This document shows, one piece after another, positions 34,201 through 47,541 of a DNA stretch of 64,000 bases; the first letter of the stretch is position 1, and each line of letters starts with the position of its first letter. Position numbers and translations under genes: made by a program. The stretch is from Gigaspora rosea (lineage: Eukaryota > Glomeromycota > Glomeromycetes > Diversisporales > Gigasporaceae), in NCBI GenBank assembly GCA_003550325.1, contig QKWP01001140.1, positions 1,802 through 65,801 on the forward strand. Reading direction: 5' to 3'. The notes beneath the pieces were generated by a model. The model was not told the origin of the DNA. It did no database searches and saw only the letters and a program-made list of their open reading frames with translations.

Positions 34201-35329
34201 CTGGAGAAAATAAAGTTATAACAGATTATGTACACTAGTGATTATCTCAAATGATTAAGGAAAATTATACGTCATGTATGTCTACTAATAAAATTTATTA
34301 TCTCTAGATATGTAGCGATGAATTATGTGCACTGTGTGCTCAATGTGCACATATTCTGTATTTATTAATGACTATTTAGCTCCAGAGTTGGTGAATTATG
34401 TGCACATTCCTAGTCAAAAATCTGTGAAACTTTTTAAAAATGTGCACTAATACATTGTGCACATGGATTTTATACACTATTACAAAGCTTTAGCACATAT
34501 CTAATCAGTGTTGGACTGGAATTCTGGAACCTACTAGGCGTTCAGGTTATTCCAGAATTCCAGCGGCTTCAGTGAGAAGTCTCGTTGGAACGATTTTCCA
34601 ACTGGGCATAGGATGACATTCATCAAATTGGCTAACTTATCGTTATGTCAACTGAATTAAATAAATTTCAATAAGTCATGTACATTGTGTGTTACAAATG
34701 TGAACGATTTATACTAGTCCTTTATTATAGAAAAGTTATTGACAGACAAAAAAAACACTCGGATGGTTATCTTATGCTGATCCAATTCCTATATTGACCT
34801 AGGACAGACACAAAAAAATGGGTTGACTTAATAAATAATCCACGATAATTTGATTCTAGTAAATAATCACGATTTCTTATGCCACTACATCATTGGCTCG
34901 ATTTCTAATGATTTATTTAATTCATCTTTTGGTAAAACTATGACAACAATATGTTTGAAGTTCCATTGTTTCCGATGGTTCACATTCAGATTTTCATGTG
35001 CTTAAATGCAATGTAAATCTGTACATATGTAACAATAATATTTCTATAAAGATACAATGATATGGTTTAAAATTATCATTTTCTCAATACTGCAATATTA
35101 AATACTTTCAAGCTGATTAATATACATTATTTTGATACTCTGACTGATGTAATTATACCAATTAGCAACATTCATTTTGCATAATACCACATATATATTT
35201 ATTAACAAAATACATTATTCGGAGAATTATTAATCACCAACCATTGGTGAGTTAGTGACTTGAGCTATCAGTAATATATATGAAGTATATCTTATATTTC
35301 TATATCTCTATAATTATTAATTAGTACTA
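34201..35329. other. No gene seen
   Basis: TTATGTGCAC and related motifs recur at 34320-34460. A hairpin with arms CTGGAATTCTGGA / TCCAGAATTCCAG lies at 34516-34563, preceded by CAGTGTTGGA, a hAT-like end. Confidence 0.4.
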
Positions 35330-36300
35330 TATTCAATGTTATTTTCGCTTTTTCCTATTGATAGTTATCTGATTTTTTTTCTGTAGTACTCGCACAAATA
35401 ATAATATCGGATTTAAATGGTTAATCAAATACAGTATTAAAAGGTTAGTCATTTATTTACTTACAGTATTTTACTAAATTTACGGGCCAATTTGTTATTA
35501 CAACGTTTGAAAATCATGTGGACTTATTGTAAATTTCTAATTTAATTCTAAAACACAGGGGGGGGGGATAATTATATATATAATAAGCCATGTATAAAGA
35601 CAATTACCCAAAATGTTGCGCCAAAATACTTTATAGAAATGTATAAAGATGTTTAAGGTCAGTATTTTGATGTATTGATAAATATAAAAATTATAAATAC
35701 AGTATACGGGATTGCCAAGTTTAAGTAATTTTTTTATAGAATAAGATTCCTTATTAACAATACAAGTACTTTTTATTAAATTTTTTTAAATTATGAACGT
35801 TTTCATGATGACATATAATAAGAATTTTTTTACAAATTGGTAGAATAAATCATGAGAACAAGTCATGATCTTATTTGGCGCATTAATAAATGTCGCTGCT
35901 GAAGCTGGAAATTTTCTAAAATTTTTTGGATAGCTTTTTTTAACGGTTAGGTTAGGGTTTAGGGTTACTTTTGATATTAAAAGAGTATAAGTGGATTTTG
36001 GTAGGATTTATAATTTTAAATCGAGGCCCTTAATTTCCAGCTTCAGCCATTTCCAGCTTCAGCTGCGACAATAAATGTCCATATAGGCGATCTATAATAA
36101 GAAAATGGTAAATTTGCTTACGAAAATAATTACTGTATATGACAAATCGCAATTTTTGTGTCATAGAATATCTATAATACTCAAGTAGGTCTGTCCGAAG
36201 TTTACTTCTTCACTCATCGCTTGTTAACTAAATTTGAAATCTTGTATGAAAGCAAGAATTTATATTAACTGAGAATGATCTGACTATTTGATATGTTTAA
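35330..36300 (+). repeat. Large non-coding repeat family, copy 2
   Basis: Diverged paralogue of 31800-33600 in the same orientation. It lacks the two insertions of copy 1 but has its own MITE at 35892-36069. Confidence 0.65.
35892..36069. mobile_element. Short MITE, ~178 bp, with empty-site evidence
   Basis: Ends GTCGC(T/A)GCTGAAGCTGGAAAT and complement lie between two copies of AATAAATGTC (35885-35894, 36070-36079). Paralogue copy 1 reads AATAAAAGTC only once near 33390. The duplication is 7-10 bp; its exact length is ambiguous because GTC may belong to the element. The loop has TTAGGTTAGGGTTTAGGGTT. Confidence 0.8.
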
Positions 36301-36347
36301 AGTAGTGTATTGACTCGATTATGTTATGCTCGATCATTGATCGATTT

Positions 36348-37546
36348 TAGAGTTGCGGCCCAAACTTACTAGTTTGGGATTTGGTAGAATCCCAAATAGT
36401 ATTTACTATGTTTCGCAAAATGCCTCTAGTTTGCCGTAATGTCAAACATTCTGACATATAAATTATATTACGACTAGAAATCCCAAATTTTTTACATGTA
36501 AAATTGGGTTTGTGACTCATCCCAAACAAAAAGGTCATTTAAAGTTCGGCACTTTAGCCAATAAGATTGCGAAATTTTGAAAATTTTGACATCAAACTGA
36601 TGAATAAGTATCAGGTAAATATCAAATACAAGACTTACCGATATACTATATTTAGCTCATAGGACGACCGGGTAACTTATAAAGTACTTTTTGAGAACGT
36701 AACATTTTACCAACAAAAAAATCACTATGAAAGCATATTCTAGCTCTAAACGAACGTAGATATTCACTGTTAAAATTAATCCAAAATAATCCACTTCTCC
36801 AAGAACTTCACTTATATGCGAATATTTTTACTAAATACCACTAATACTAGTTATATTAACTGTATATAAGTTTTAAATGCCAAAAACGGTCATTAAAAAA
36901 AGAAGATTGAAACGTTACATGTAAGCTTTAAACTTGGAACTTTGAGTGCACTGTTTAATATGCTAAATATTATAATAATAATAGGCTTGTACTAACATTT
37001 ACTATATATTTTACGTTTATAAAGTTATATTACAAGAGTAATAAATGTAACTTTGGGTTAAGTAGTAGTTGATAATATATATGTGTTATTGTTTTATTAA
37101 TAATTATATGGGCTAAGGGTTATGTGGGCTATGTGGCGTCTTTAATAAGGGTCGTGGTAATTTAAATTAAGATAGAATTATTTTAATTACTTTTCAAAAT
37201 GTACCAGTAATAAAGAACAAAAGATAGCTTCGTTAATAATCTATTCACATTGAATTTGCTGATCGATTAGAGCTTGGGTTTATTAATAATAAATATCAAT
37301 TTACGTGTTATTTATCTATTTCTAAAAAAGAGATAAATTCTTTTTGCGTGCATTAATAGTTTGTAAGCTTCTTAATATAAAGTTCTTTTCATTTTCTAGT
37401 AGTTTTTGAGTTTGACACTATATACCGAAATGGGATGCATATTTGGGTTTGGGTTATGAACCCAAACTAGGTAGAAATGCCGATTCCCAAACCCAAACTA
37501 AGTAGAAACGCCGTAACTAAAAAAAAGAGTTTGGGCCGCAACCCTA
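36348..37546. mobile_element. hAT-like non-autonomous element, 1.2 kb
   Basis: Ends TAG(A/G)GTTGCGGCCCAAAC are flanked by the perfect 8-bp repeat ATCGATTT (36340-36347, 37547-37554). CCCAAACTA-type repeats lie near both ends. No gene; the frame 36347-36538 is a by-product of the end repeats. Confidence 0.85.
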
Positions 37547-37554
37547 ATCGATTT

Positions 37555-38355
37555 AGTTCAATAATCAAGCACCAATTAAGGGGCTTGAGCAACAATGGGT
37601 CAATCAATGATTGATAGTGCTAATCAATCAAATGAATATATATTTGATCGACTAAAAGTTTTTGATTATATATATCAGAAAGATAACAATTCATGCACAA
37701 TAGTTACCTTTCTAAAATGTAATCTTTGAATTTAATAACGTTCATATTTTAGTCTATATTAATAATTATAACATAATCAAATTAAATAAAAGCAATTTAT
37801 TTTTCTATACCAGAAACAGAGTGCAACGAAGTGCATGGTTATCTGAGAAGTGAAATGATGTGCGCAAATATGCTATTCTTATTGGTCGCTCTTCCACATA
37901 ATGAGGCTTATTATTAATTATTTTATGCATTTCAAGTTATATATTTATTCGATATTTATGAGCAGTTTTCTCCAGTTTAACCTGCTTTGCCTACTTATAT
38001 ATATTGCGTAATTTCTAAAAAAAAAAGAAAGAAAGAAAAAAGGTGAAAGCATCTTAAAATTGATTGGACAATCCTATTTTGCATATTAGGATGTATCACT
38101 AACGGTATGATTTTTCTAACAAAAAAAGTGAAAAGCATCATAAAATCTGTTTATACCAAATGCAGGTTACATCACATTTTTTTATTTTGTATATTGGCTT
38201 GTGACAGCCACTTGCCATTTGTTGATTGAACGAATTAGATAACCCAATACTTGAACTCTCTATGAATTCGACCCATTGATCACTCTTTGTTAAAGGAGAA
38301 AGTTAGTGCTGTTATACTTTCTTAATATTACTGTATTATTAAGTAGATTATGAAC
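37555..38355. other. No gene seen
   Basis: AT-rich, with GATTGAT/ATCAATCA-type short repeats at 37600-37660. Confidence 0.4.
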
Positions 38356-38480
38356 ATATCCACTATATCGAATACGTTGACTTTATTGACTATATTCACT
38401 ATATTCGCCATAAGCACTATAAACACTATATTCACTATATTCACTATATACGCTATTTACTATGTTCACTATGTACAATA
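38356..38480. repeat. Minisatellite, 9-bp unit (ATTCACTAT)
   Basis: Tandem ATTCACTAT units and variants (ATACGCTAT, ATAAGCACTAT, GTTCACTAT). Confidence 0.8.
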
Positions 38481-38759
38481 AATGTGCCAAATCTTCCAAA
38501 TCTGTTAAAGCAAATCTGCATCCAGCACGCATATATGGAAAAATATATTTAAGACACGATCTACCATTTCACAACATACATAACTAGGACTATAATAAAA
38601 ACATGTAATTAGTCATTATTATAGTGATAATAATGTAACGTAATTGTATAGTATTAGAGTATAATAACAAATATTAAAGAAAAGCGAAATCCAAATTTTA
38701 TTCTCGTTAAGTTCAAATAATAAAAGAAATCCATAATATTTGTCATTAATATCATTCTT
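38481..38759. other. No gene seen
   Basis: Flank of the LINE, with no recognisable feature. Confidence 0.35.
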
Positions 38760-38939
38760 AATAAATAAATAAGCGATTGTGAAGCCAAAATTAAAAATAC
38801 CTATTATTACTTTTCAGTACCAACCCAACCAACAATTAGTACTTGTATTTGTAAAAAATACCATGTTAGCTTCACTTCCCAATATTATTGTATTCCTACT
38901 AAACTTACTACCAAAACACTTTCTCAAGGACCTATTCCT

Positions 38940-41074
38940 ATGGATACTTCTCCGACTATTAATATTGAAAAAAAACTTTCTAAAATTAAAGATACTGTTC
39001 CCAAATCACCTATAAAACAACTTACAACTCAAAATCTTGATCTTAGAGATGCACAGCCTAGAATACTATTTCTAGCCTATCATAAAGATCCAACTCCTAC
39101 AGCCATTACTCCCCACTCCCAACATTTTCACACTTGTTTTTTATGCAATGCTAAGGATATTCCTTGTGTTAAAATTTCTTCAAATGAACAACATGCACCA
39201 GACTACACCAAATGTTGTATCTTCAAAGGACGTTTATTATATCGTGAATGTGCTAAACTTACTCAAGATTTTAAATTAGCTCCTATTCAAAAAAAACTAA
39301 ACTCAGAACAACTTTCCTTTTGCCATTTTTATTATTGTTTTATGCTTACAAAAAAACAAAAGCTCAATCTTCTTGAAAAACTTGTACAAAGAAGCAAACA
39401 AATTAAAGTTAAAAAACAACAACAACAGCAACAGCAATAGCCAAAACAACAACAGCACCTTAAAAAACAACAACCAAAAAGTTTGAAATCCAAACCCAAT
39501 ACCCAAAAAGTCCTTCAAATTTATTTGATTGGTCTACTAACTTTCCAATTACTCCTGAAATGGAACAATATGATAAACTTTCTACCAAACTTGCTCAACA
39601 ACTTTTCTTTTTCATTAAGCCTTATCTTAAAGATTTTACACCAGGTCAACCTATTAAATCAAATGAACCACAAGGCCAAACTAAACACAATCCCAACAAA
39701 GAACCACGAAAATACTCATTTAATTACTTACTTAACAAAATGGCTAATGACAAACCAAAATTTCTTGTTGAATTTATTGATAGTCATAATCTTTCTCTAG
39801 ACCAAACCATATCTTATCCCTTTCAAGTATACCATAATACACTTAAAAATCTACTTAAAAACTTTACTACTACTCTTTTTACAAAACTAAATTATGCTAA
39901 GATCTTTCGCTCACATTACTCCATTCCACCTTATTCAACTTTTAATAGAAACAAAGTTGCAATTAATCTTGCACGCTTACATCTCTATCTACATGACAAA
40001 TACCAAACAATTGACTATTCTAAATTTATTGAAGATCTTGATTTAAAACCTATTATAGCATCCTTTAATTATACAATTACATATAATAAACCAAATACAC
40101 CTCTCTTTGATATACAAAATAATAGTAGATTTAATATTCATACTACTTTAAATATACCAACTACTGACTTTCAAACTACTTTTGAAATTCCCTCTCTTAA
40201 ACCCTTTACCAGAATATTCAACAAATGGTTTGAACCATTTTTTGAGAGATATAAACTACAATTTAATAACATAGACAAACAAAAAACTCAAAATTATATC
40301 AAATATCAAATATACCTTAAATTACTTGAAGAATGCAAAAAGTTACTACCTACCTTATATAATCCTTTATCTATTAACTCACTTAAACAACGTTCTAAAG
40401 AATCACGCAAACTTGCACTCTTTCACTTACATACCTGTAACCAAGACAAATGCACCATAATTACAACTAAAGAAGATCATAATATTAAATCCCTCTCATC
40501 ACATTACTTCAAAGAATCTTTTAATACATATCCAGCACCAGAAAATCCAACTGAAAAAATTTGGATTCTCCCAGAGCTTGAACTTGAAATCTTTTCTCAA
40601 AACCAGCCAGATGCTGCAACCTTTACCAAACCCACACCTATTACTAAACTCAAAGAGCTTGCTACAAAAACAGCAAAAAAATTTGCAAAAGAAAATGATG
40701 TATCAGAAACTATTGAACGATATACCTACTACTTCTACTGTTATCTTAAAAACTATCTTTATACTGCTGCAACAAACGACAAAATTCAAGATATGGATCT
40801 AAAACAGGCATTAGAATTTCTTATAACTCCTAATATCAATCCACATATACTTGCTAGAGTAATTACTTTCTATGATATTAGACTTCAACCCAAATTTTCT
40901 ATTAAACAAATTCAAGAAAAATACAATGAAAAATACTTTTCTCAGGCAGAGGAATTCATTATCAATCATTTCAAAATTACAACTCCTACAGCAAATGATG
41001 ATACACTTTTTTTCACTCCTAATACTATAAACAATAATACTTCTGACAACCAAACCAATTTTCCTTTTCAATAA
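38940..41074 (+). pseudogene. LINE ORF1, broken
   Basis: ORF1 proteins of LINEs bind the element RNA. The 166-codon first part (38940-39440) has CFLCNAKDIPC and further Cys/His that may form a zinc-binding site, and ends in a Gln run where TAG replaces one of the CAG/CAA codons (39438-39440). Shortly after, a 1-bp frame change near 39490 is needed to reach SNLFDWSTNFPITPEMEQYD, which continues into the 504-codon second part (39560-41074). Together about 710 residues. The same frame is open upstream of the first ATG to about 38811 (includes CICKKYHVSF), so the true start could be further 5'. No RRM or known nucleic-acid-binding fold was recognised in the second part. Confidence 0.7.
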
Positions 41075-41091
41075 CTTCTTCTGTAGAAAAC

Positions 41092-44000
41092 ATGGATGCA
41101 GCTACCGCCTCTATAACAACAATGTACTCTACATTAAGTAGGCCATTTATAGAGGAGAATGATGTAAGTAGGCAGGTAGGAAAGCCTATTTACGTGGAAG
41201 AACTAATTAACGACGGTCAGACTCAACGTACAGAGCAGACTTTAGCTTCTTGCACAACTGTGAGAACCGAGTATACGGCGAGCGCTTCTACAGAAGACAA
41301 TTACAGTACTTCAGATACCATATCTTCATCTCCCTCTGAAGTACAACTCTCCTCCAATACTTCTCTATTACTAACTACTTCTAGTTCTAACAACTACCCA
41401 ATATCAGAAATCTATGATGAATCCTTACTTGAAAAAGACTTCAGTGATGAAGAAATTAAACTACCTACAAACTCTATAAGTGAAAGAAACTTCTTCATCA
41501 ATCCCTATCCTAACCCTCCTGAAATATACAATCCAAAAGCATGCTATAACAAATTTCTTTACTACCATAGACTACGAACACTCCCTTCTCCACAAACTGT
41601 AGGATCTTTCTTGCATTATATACAAGAATATTATCCTATGTTTTATTCAAACCAATATATAAAAATTTCTATCAAACCACATTCCCGATTTGACCATACT
41701 TTCACAGAAGCACACATATACCTTCCATATGAAAATTTTATACCAGATCACATTATATTTCCACCTTTTGAAGATTTATTACACTACTCTGATGTTGAAC
41801 TTAAATCACCCAATAACTCCTCAAATTCCAATTTATCCTATTCTTCTGAGGAACTCTGCTATAACAAATTCCTTAAAAAATATAATCTCCCATTATTGCC
41901 ACCTTTACAAACACTTAAATCCTTTATAAAGCACTTATTTAGAAACTCATTTTTACTACCATTCAAAATCTCTATTAATACTATAACTCTCGAAGCACAT
42001 GTATATCTCAACACCCAAGATAAAACTCTTCCAAACCACACTATAATCACTCCTAACCAATATCCTAAACACTATCAGTCACTAATTAAATCATCTTCAT
42101 TATCTACTGAATCAAATAGCACTTTATTAATGCCAACCACAGGCTCTTGTTCTAATACCCAAGACATTCTGCAAGATCTACATCTAACTATTGTTACACA
42201 CAATGTTAGGGGTTTTAATATTCCTTCCAAAAGGCAAATCTGGCAAGATTACTGTATGAACCATAACATTTCAATTGCATGCATTACTGAAACTAAAATT
42301 TCATCAAAAACAAAACTTTCTTTTTGCAACAATAACTTATTTACCTACTACTGGGCAAACTCTGAGAGCTCAGTAGAAGGTGCTGCAATTATGATTCGCA
42401 ATAATCTTAAACCTCATGTTCACAGTATTCATACACATCCAGGGGGAGCTATTGCTTTGGACTTGTTTTTCAAAGGTGATATAAAGCTCCGTATTATATC
42501 AGTTTACCTTTCATCTACTGATCCATACAAAAGAAATCAAACTCAAAACCAGGTTATTAACTGGATCCTACAGGCTCAACAATCTAACTTACACCCTATA
42601 ATCTTGGGAGATTTTAACACACATGATAATACAACTAGCTCAGCATCAAAATATAAACTTATTAATTTCCTACATCGCTCAAATATGTTTGATATTGGAG
42701 CTCATTACAACAATACACACTATACCTGGTCAAACAAAATTAATCATAGCAGAATAGACTATATTTGGACTGATTCATTTAATATACAATTTCTTCTTTC
42801 TTATAATATTAATGACAGCCAAACTAGTACACTTAGTGATCATCTTATTTTTTTTACAACCTGGACATTCCCTAAAGCCTATAGCAAACCTCCACGCCTT
42901 CATACTGGTATTAGTCGCAGAATTTTTAATTACAAAATAATGAACTCAGATCAATGGACAGAATATTCTGATCTATTGTCCCAACTATTTATCAAAAATC
43001 GTGTTCCACTTTCAACCAATACACAGGAAAGCATTGATACAACCTGGCACAAAATACAACAATGCACCATACAAGCTGCAATTCAAAAGATACCTAATAA
43101 AATAACTCGTAAACGAAGCTACAATCATAAATATACACCACACTGTACTGCACTTCACATTGGTCTTAAAAAGCTAGGACACCTGATAAAACTTCTAAAA
43201 AGCAACTCTACTTTTTACCTACCTCACATCAATTCGCATATCTTATTTATAAACTCAAAAGCAAAGTGCAATCTTAATCCTCTTATATCTCTTGACCCTA
43301 ATCAAATTCAAACATGGCTAGTACAAGCACAAAGTATTTGGAAACAAATATACTATGCATACCACTTGGAATACTCTCTTCTTCTTCGTCAACAAATTAA
43401 TCAAGCCTCTGAAAAAAGATGTGAATCTCTTGTTACTAAACCTACACAAGCTATAAACAGTATACTTGATCGCTATCAACCTCCTGTTCATTTTACAAAT
43501 ATTAAACTCCAAAATCAACTTATTACCGATCCTACCCTAATTAAACAACATATCCAATCACATTTTAATAATTGGACTGCATACAGACCTATTAATCAAA
43601 ATTTATTGATAACTTTTGGAATCAACAATATCGTCCACCTTCACATATTAAGTCTGAATGGTATATATCGCTAGCTCTTCCTATATCAGAAGAAGAAGTC
43701 ACCCAAACAATCTCTCAACTCCCTAATGGTAAAGCCTGTGGTCCTACAGGTATTAGCTATGAAATGATTAAACATTTTAACTCGACTGGTATTACTATCC
43801 TTACATCACTTTTTAACCGGTGCCTCACACAAAACTCAATTCCCAAACAATGGAAAAAGGGAAGAATCTTTCCTATTCCAAAAAACAATAAGTTTGATGG
43901 TAATCTTAATCTTACACGCCCAATAAGCCTTATTGAACACACCAGAAAAATCTATACCAAAATTATTACCAACAGACTAAATCAAGTTTTTTCACAATAT

Positions 44001-47000
44001 CCTATACTTTCACAATATAACTATGTTGCTCTTCCTGGAAATAGTACTTCTATTCCTATTCATATCCTTAATAACCTTATAGAAGATGCCAACTGCAATC
44101 ACAAAGAAATATGGCTTCTATCACAAGATATGAGGAAAGCTTATGACTCTGTCAACCCTACTCTTCTAGAACATGCTCTTACACGTCTACTTTTGCCTAC
44201 TAATATTGTTAATATCCTTTTAAATATTTTAACTGATCGACAAAACAAAGTTATTACTAACTTGGGACTTACACAATCCTATCAAGTCCAAAATGGTATC
44301 GATCAAGGAGAAACAATAACACCTCTTCTTTGGCGGATTTACTATGAACCTCTTATTTCATACATATACTCAAATTCAACTGGCTATAAAATTGAAACAT
44401 CCTGGCTTACTAACCTCAAAAACCTTACAACTGACAATTTACAAACCAAATGTTCAGTTCTAGCATATATGGATGATACTTTATGAATAGCATCATCCCA
44501 AACTGAGCTTTCTAAGATTCTTACTATTGCAGAATCCTTCTATTCTATGGCAAACATTCAAGTTAACCCAACTAAATCAATACTTTCAACCAATATTAAA
44601 CAACAAAACTACATTCCAATTATATACAACAACTATCCTCTTCCTCTTCAACAACCAAATCAGCCTTTTAAGTTTCTTGGGTGCCGGTTCACTTTAGACA
44701 ACAAACAATTTCAACAGACCAAACTTATTATTGCTGAATCAAGCCAGCTTATACAAATCGCACGTACAAAACAAATTACAGATACTCAAGCACGCTATAT
44801 TATCAATATCATTATTATTCCTACAATAGAATACTGGATACAAAATATAGTATTGAGCCAGTCAATGTGTAACAAGATCTTAACACAGCATATAGGATTA
44901 ATCAAGCATAAAGCCAAACTCAACTGTACAATCCCTACTAGTACTTTACTTCATCCTCAAATTTACAATATTAAAAATATCTAGGATATACAACTTCAAC
45001 GCCACCTATCCAACTTTATTAAAAGATTAAACAACAATAGTCTATTAAGCACTACTACTCTTATTAGGGTCCAACAACTTCAAAATAACCTCTGGTCACC
45101 TATCAGTATCTTCTCACACCCTAATTCTACAATTAATGGCACTAATAAATTAACTACAACCTTTAAAATTATTCAGCTCTTCAAACATCTTAACTGGTCT
45201 ATTAGCCCTAATACTTACTCTAACATTCCCTTTACGATTAAAGAAGGTTCAATTTCTTTAGAATCTATTCTTGCTACACATCCTAAATATACAACTTTTA
45301 AAAAACAAATTCGACATCACCATATACTTTTTCTTGATCAACTCACAACATATGACAATTCATGCTTACTAGATTGGAAACATATTTCACCCAGACTATA
45401 CAAAATTCCTAAAGGTAGAACCCCCCAATGGTTTACCCTTTTAGAAGATAAAGTCACTAGCCACTCCTATGAACGTACTATTTATCCATACATAAATTTA
45501 CCTTCTACAAACTATTATAGCTATACTACTGGTCATTTTTCAAAACATGCTAAGCCTTGGCTTATTACATTATTAAATGATCAAATTATTATAGGCAAAG
45601 CCCGCCGCCAACCAACTGAATCAGACTTTACATTAATAACTCACTGGCAATGCTCTATTCAAACACAATTTACAAACTTATATCCCACTCCACCAATTAC
45701 TATATCAACATGCAAAAATTGTTCTATAAATACCAAAATAATCCAAAACAAATAAACAATCCTAATACCTACTAGTCATGCTACAAAATTTTTTGGCAGA
45801 CTGAATTCTGACAAAACAATTAACTTGAATGCTAATTTTTTAGATCTCATATATTCAATCGCACTTAGAAATCCAATTCATATCCCACCACTACCAATTC
45901 TTAATATTTCTACTATACAATTTCCTCATATATTCAAGCCAAGTCAAGCTTATAATACTCTTCAGTCATTTACGCATTACAATATTAGTTTTTCAGAACT
46001 CATCTTTTATACAGATGGGTCTGTTATTAATCTAGGCAATCCCCAATGCTCTATGGGAATTGGTTGGATACAAATAGCTAACCAGAATATTATACATTCC
46101 TTTCAAGCACAAACCAAATTTTGGCCATGCTCTTTTAAAACAGAACTACTTGCAATTTTAGCTGCAATAAGTACAGCTCCTAGAAACTGTACTATTCAAA
46201 TCTATACAGATTCACAATCAGTTATCTCTAAATTTCAAAGCTTAATTAATACTATACCACTTCCAAACTTTTTAAATATACCCTATTGGCCAATATGGAA
46301 CACATTACTTAATTTAATTAAGTTCTACAATCTTAATATTACCCTGCACAAAGTAAATGCACATGAAGATGACAATTTTAATAATAAAGCTGATCAACTA
46401 GCACGCAACCATCATATAGCACCCTATCTTATTTTTAACCCAAGCAATATATATAATCCTCAATATACACCTACTTCCGATAATTATCCAATGGAACTTC
46501 CTATTCGTCGCAGCATTAGAACAATCTGCAGAGCACATATAATTGCATTGTGGACATCACAAAACCACTTTCAGCAATGGAATCAAATTTTACAACTTAT
46601 TAATTGGAAAGCTTCATGGTTATATATCAATAATAACCAAAAAATTAGCAACTTTTCACATAGCTTCCAATACTATACTCTAAAATCTTTTAGAATAAAA
46701 CTATTACTAGATGAGCTTCCTTCTCCACATATTCTTCATAAAAGATATCCTTCATACCCTAATATCTGTCATATATGCCAACAGGCAAGTTATGCCCTGC
46801 ATTGGGTTACTTGCCCAAATACCAATCTATTACTAGATCTTATAAACAATTCTTTAAACCAAATACTTAGTTCTGACAAACTAGATATTTCTCCAACTCA
46901 GGACAAAAATCTTCACTCCAAAATTTTAAAACTTGATAGTCTTCAAATTCATCATTTTTCATACAAGCCTTCATTATACTCAACTCTATCAGGTCTTATT

Positions 47001-47330
47001 CCATTAGAACTAATTAACATATTACAAGAAACTGCCACATCTTCAAAGTCAGCTCAGTACCTTACAATTCAATTTTTACTTCATCTCAACCAACAAATTT
47101 ATACAAAAATCTGGATCCAATACTGTACCTCAAGATCATACTATCAACAAACAATTTCACAAAATCAGCCTACAGACTCTGAATCTTCTATATCTATTAT
47201 ACCTACAATCGATACCAATAATAACGACTCTATTATAAATAAATCAATTCAGAAAATAGATTACTGGTACCCCCACTGGATTAAATATCTTACACACCCT
47301 TCAAGTATATTAACTAATAATCAAATCTAG
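41092..47330 (+). pseudogene. LINE ORF2: endonuclease, reverse transcriptase, RNase H
   Basis: It copies the element RNA into nicked target DNA. In order: a novel N-terminal ~360 residues; exonuclease-endonuclease-phosphatase nuclease (42175-42885; THNVRG, TETK, GDFNTH, SDHL); reverse transcriptase (about 43700-44700; NLTRPISLI, motif A QDMRKAYDSV, motif B GIDQGETITPL, motif C YMDDT); RNase H (46005-46420; YTDGS, FKTELLAI, YTDSQSV, NAHEDDNFNNKADQLA); then a CCHC knuckle (CHICQQASYALHWVTC, 46768-46815). Breaks: frame change near 43604, TGA at 44484-44486 right after YMDDTL, TAG near 44982, TAA near 45752. Restored length ~2,080 residues, much longer than most LINE ORF2 proteins. Starts 17 bp after ORF1; the first Met is taken. 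Confidence 0.9.
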
Positions 47331-47541
47331 GTGAGCCTTGGCCACTCTGGTTGGTTTAGGCCACAGATAAGTACTAGGTTTACTTTTGTTTATCTAGCTA
47401 TATGTCTGAGTTCTTTTTCTTAGCATTAGATTTAAACAATGAAATTTTTTCCAACTGTAAAAAGCTTCCATTAAATTTAATAAAGATAAGAGCAAGGTCT
47501 CACCATTAAAAATTAAAAAAAAAAAATAAATAAACAAGCGA

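Larger units (their letters stand above)
38760..47541 (+). mobile_element. Full-length non-LTR retrotransposon (LINE) with target duplication
   Basis: The element proper is 38777-47524 (8.75 kb). It is flanked by a 17-bp direct repeat with one mismatch (38760-38776 and 47525-47541, AATAAATAAATAAGCGA), and the 3' end is an A-rich tail. ORF1 is followed after 17 bp by ORF2 with nuclease, reverse transcriptase and RNase H. Coding an RNase H places it near the I/Tad group of LINEs; the clade is an inference. All damage is point-like, so the copy is fairly young but dead. Part of the duplication is simple sequence; AAGCGA is the informative part. Confidence 0.85.

Noticed and set aside
39303..39518. 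71-codon Leu/Phe-rich minus-strand frame
   Set aside because: It is the antisense of the Gln/Lys-rich part of LINE ORF1.
41859..42050. Minus-strand frames within the LINE (also 40811-41071, 43318-43518, 43757-43942)
   Set aside because: They are shadows of ORF1 and ORF2, which have clear domains.
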